Assembly: GCF_029533155.1 (NCBI RefSeq)
Contig: NZ_JAIZDB010000014.1
Location: 1 to 64,000 of the forward strand
Direction of reading: 5' to 3'
Length of the DNA: 64,000 nucleotides
From: Psychrobacillus antarcticus
Lineage (GTDB): Bacteria; Bacillota; Bacilli; Bacillales_A; Planococcaceae
Part shown: in pieces, positions 62,825-64,000 of the stretch
How the letters are laid out: each line of letters opens with the position of its first letter
Position numbering within the stretch: the first letter of the stretch is position 1
The notes under the pieces: generated by a model
The model's database searches: none
Told to the model about the DNA's origin: nothing
The model's input: only the letters and a program-made list of their open reading frames with translations
Program-made: the position numbers and the translations under genes

Positions 62825-63187
62825 TTAAGATGTCTTCCAAACATCCTCAAACTGTTGTTCCTTGAAGCCTAATGTCAATTCTTTTCCGTCAAAAACAACT
62901 GGTCGCTTAATAAGCATTCCATCAGAAGCAAGTAAGGATAATTGCTCGTCTTCAGACATTGTAGGAAGTTTTTCTTTCAGTCCAAGTTCTCGATACTTCA
63001 TACCAGAAGTATTAAAGAATTTTTTAAGTTCATATCCACCTACTTCGAGCATTTTTTGAAGTTCATCTTTGGTTGGAGGATTTTCCGCTATATGGTTGTC
63101 TATGTATTCTAGATCATTGTCCTTTAACCATTTACTCGCTTTTCTACACGTTGTACATTTAGGATAGCCGTAATATTGAATAGTCAT
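62825..63187 (-). CDS. yusI: ArsC/Spx family protein YusI
   Basis: A 120-residue member of the ArsC/Spx thioredoxin-like family with YPKCTTCRKASKWL (CxxC at residues 9-12) and RPVVFDGKELTLGFKEQQ. It lacks evidence for RNA polymerase binding, so it is nearer YusI/arsenate-reductase-like than Spx. ATG at 63187 follows GGCGG; the frame extends to 63214 with a basic unlikely start. Confidence 0.87.
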   Translation of the reverse strand: MTIQYYGYPKCTTCRKASKWLKDNDLEYIDNHIAENPPTKDELQKMLEVGGYELKKFFNTSGMKYRELGLKEKLPTMSEDEQLSLLASDGMLIKRPVVFDGKELTLGFKEQQFEDVWKTS

Positions 63188-63333
63188 GTTGTACCGCCTT
63201 TTTCTTTTTATCATACATAAAAGTGGAAAGGATAGGCAATCATTTTGAATAGATTAATATAATGATTCAGCCTCAAATTAAGAAAAATCGAGCAAAATGC
63301 ACCGGTTCCTTTAAAAATAAGAATGTAGAAATG

Positions 63334-63472
63334 CCATTGATTTCCGCTTCGAGCGGACGCTTTCCGTGGGCACGGCTTCAGCCGCTTCCCTCGCTTACGC
63401 TGCTCAGTCCAGGGTCTTCAGCTCGCGCTATTCCCACTGGAGTCGCCGCTCTGCGCTTCAATCAATTAGTTC
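63334..63472 (-). repeat. modular intergenic repeat, reverse copy D
   Basis: Read on the minus strand it begins AATTGATTGAAGCGCAGAG, then GCGGCGACTCCAGTGGGAAT, contains AGCGAGGGAAGCGGCTGAAG and CCGTGCCCACGGAAAGCG and ends GAAGCGGAAATCAATGGC. Similar GC-rich elements are, from memory, common between genes in Bacillales. It shares the GATTG...GGCGACTCC start and GGAAATCA end with copies A-C. Confidence 0.7.
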
Positions 63473-63685
63473 CACTTTATATAATTGGATAATTGGCTTT
63501 AAACCACCTAAATATACATGTTTTACTTTAAAATAAGTAAGGCTGAAAAGAATTATCCAGGAAAATCCACTTTCTTCTTTCCTAATAAAATAGTATTCCT
63601 AACCAAGCGGACGGTTTTATCCCTATATTACCTTTGACTACTCTTATTATCAAAGTAAGAAGCTATGCTCTAGCTAATTGTTAAG

Positions 63686-63822
63686 TACTACTCACTTAAT
63701 TGATTGTAGTGCCAGGTGACGACTTCGGCGGGATGAGTGAGACAGATGAGATATCACAGCGACGGTGATAGCTCATCGATCCCCCCGCGAAACGCGTCCT
63801 TCTGGAACGGAAATCAGTAGTA
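63686..63822 (+). repeat. modular intergenic repeat, copy C
   Basis: Begins TACTACTCACTTAATTGATT and ends GGAACGGAAATCAGTAGTAT. The centre has the same GATGAGATATCAC / GTGATAGCTCATC interrupted hairpin as copy A but a much shorter loop. It is preceded by GCGGACGGTTTTATCCCTA, related to the string before copy B. Confidence 0.75.
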
Positions 63823-63887
63823 TTATTTATTCATTCTTTCACCCTTAAAACACAGTGTTCATGCTGTATTTTTATATATTTTCTTTC

Positions 63888-63921
63888 AAAAAAGCCGATC
63901 CATTAAGGATCGGCTTTTTCA
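63888..63921 (-). terminator. terminator of the rightmost gene
   Basis: AAAAGCCGATCC / GGATCGGCTTTT stem with T runs on both sides, 10 bases past the stop at 63931. Confidence 0.85.
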
Positions 63922-63930
63922 TGTAGTTGA

Positions 63931-64000
63931 TTAGAGAACGTATTTTGCTGCTTCGATTAATTTAACGGATGCTTCACGTTTTTTCTCGATCACATTATAT
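63931..64000 (-). CDS. 3' end of a gene, possibly acyl-CoA dehydrogenase fadE
   Basis: The last 22 or so codons of a minus-strand gene that runs out of the window: NVIEKKREASVKLIE then AAKYVL and stop. Position just beyond yusI matches fadE (yusJ) in B. subtilis, and a Lys/Glu-rich helical end fits an acyl-CoA dehydrogenase, but this is too short to be sure. Confidence 0.4.
   Translation of the reverse strand, partial: YNVIEKKREASVKLIEAAKYVL

Overview
The window looks like a low-GC Bacillales chromosome. The best fit is a Bacillus-related member of the Planococcaceae/Caryophanaceae group such as Psychrobacillus or Lysinibacillus; this is inferred from gene content, not from a search. Reasons: AT-rich DNA, strong AGGAGG ribosome-binding sites, many TTG start codons, sporulation-linked genes (yunB), and gene blocks that keep B. 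subtilis order (yug, yui/yum, yut/yuz, yun, suf, met/yus).

Layout. 1-730: 5' end of a leftward 16S rRNA gene with tandem promoters. 749-2471: MgtC-like protein and a cation-diffusion-facilitator transporter. 2570-9389: arginine/ornithine/proline catabolism (rocA, rocD, glutamate dehydrogenase, an iron alcohol dehydrogenase) facing a divergent RocR-type regulator. 9532-21568: yugI, an ECF sigma factor with a very large partner, yugE, patB, a cyclophilin lipoprotein, an MFS pump, a class A penicillin-binding protein, and a kinase/phosphotransferase pair. 21907-28477: yufK-like gene and the complete mrpABCDEFG Na+/H+ antiporter operon. 28728-36400: PdaC-like deacetylase, pepA, yuiD, yuiB, yuiA, yumB and long repeat-filled intergenic regions. 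36482-42941: yut/yuz block with Fe-S carriers, NDH-2-like proteins, YutF and lipoyl synthase. 43045-44870: NhaC-family transporter under a lysine riboswitch. 44918-50932: yunB-yunD-yunE-yunF, an FAD monooxygenase and a DUF3891 protein. 51074-56251: sufCDSUB. 56500-58830: a plastic segment with gene debris, a NERD nuclease-like gene and an 82-bp satellite array. 58828-61582: SAM-riboswitch-controlled metNIQ. 61614-64000: yusE, yusF, gcvH, yusI, repeats, and the end of a probable fadE.

Functional threads. rocA/rocD/GDH turn arginine-derived ornithine and proline into glutamate and 2-oxoglutarate. SufCDSUB with the separate A-type (yutM) and NifU-like (yutI) carriers supplies Fe-S clusters, including for LipA; GcvH is a lipoylated target. 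Mrp and the NhaC-family protein handle cation-coupled transport. Two S-box/L-box RNAs control methionine and probable lysine uptake.

Most unusual features: (1) the RocR-like regulator lacks the GAFTGA sigma-54 contact loop and has a broken Walker B, while two 17-bp dyads sit just upstream of rocA with no visible -24/-12 promoter; (2) a strictly periodic 82-bp higher-order satellite at 58.04-58.79 kb built from about 21-bp GGGC subunits, plus a second AT-rich array with 21-bp GGGC phasing at 41.5 kb; (3) a two-copy intergenic element with a hairpin whose arms changed in a compensatory way, linked to a modular repeat family with interchangeable hairpin inserts.
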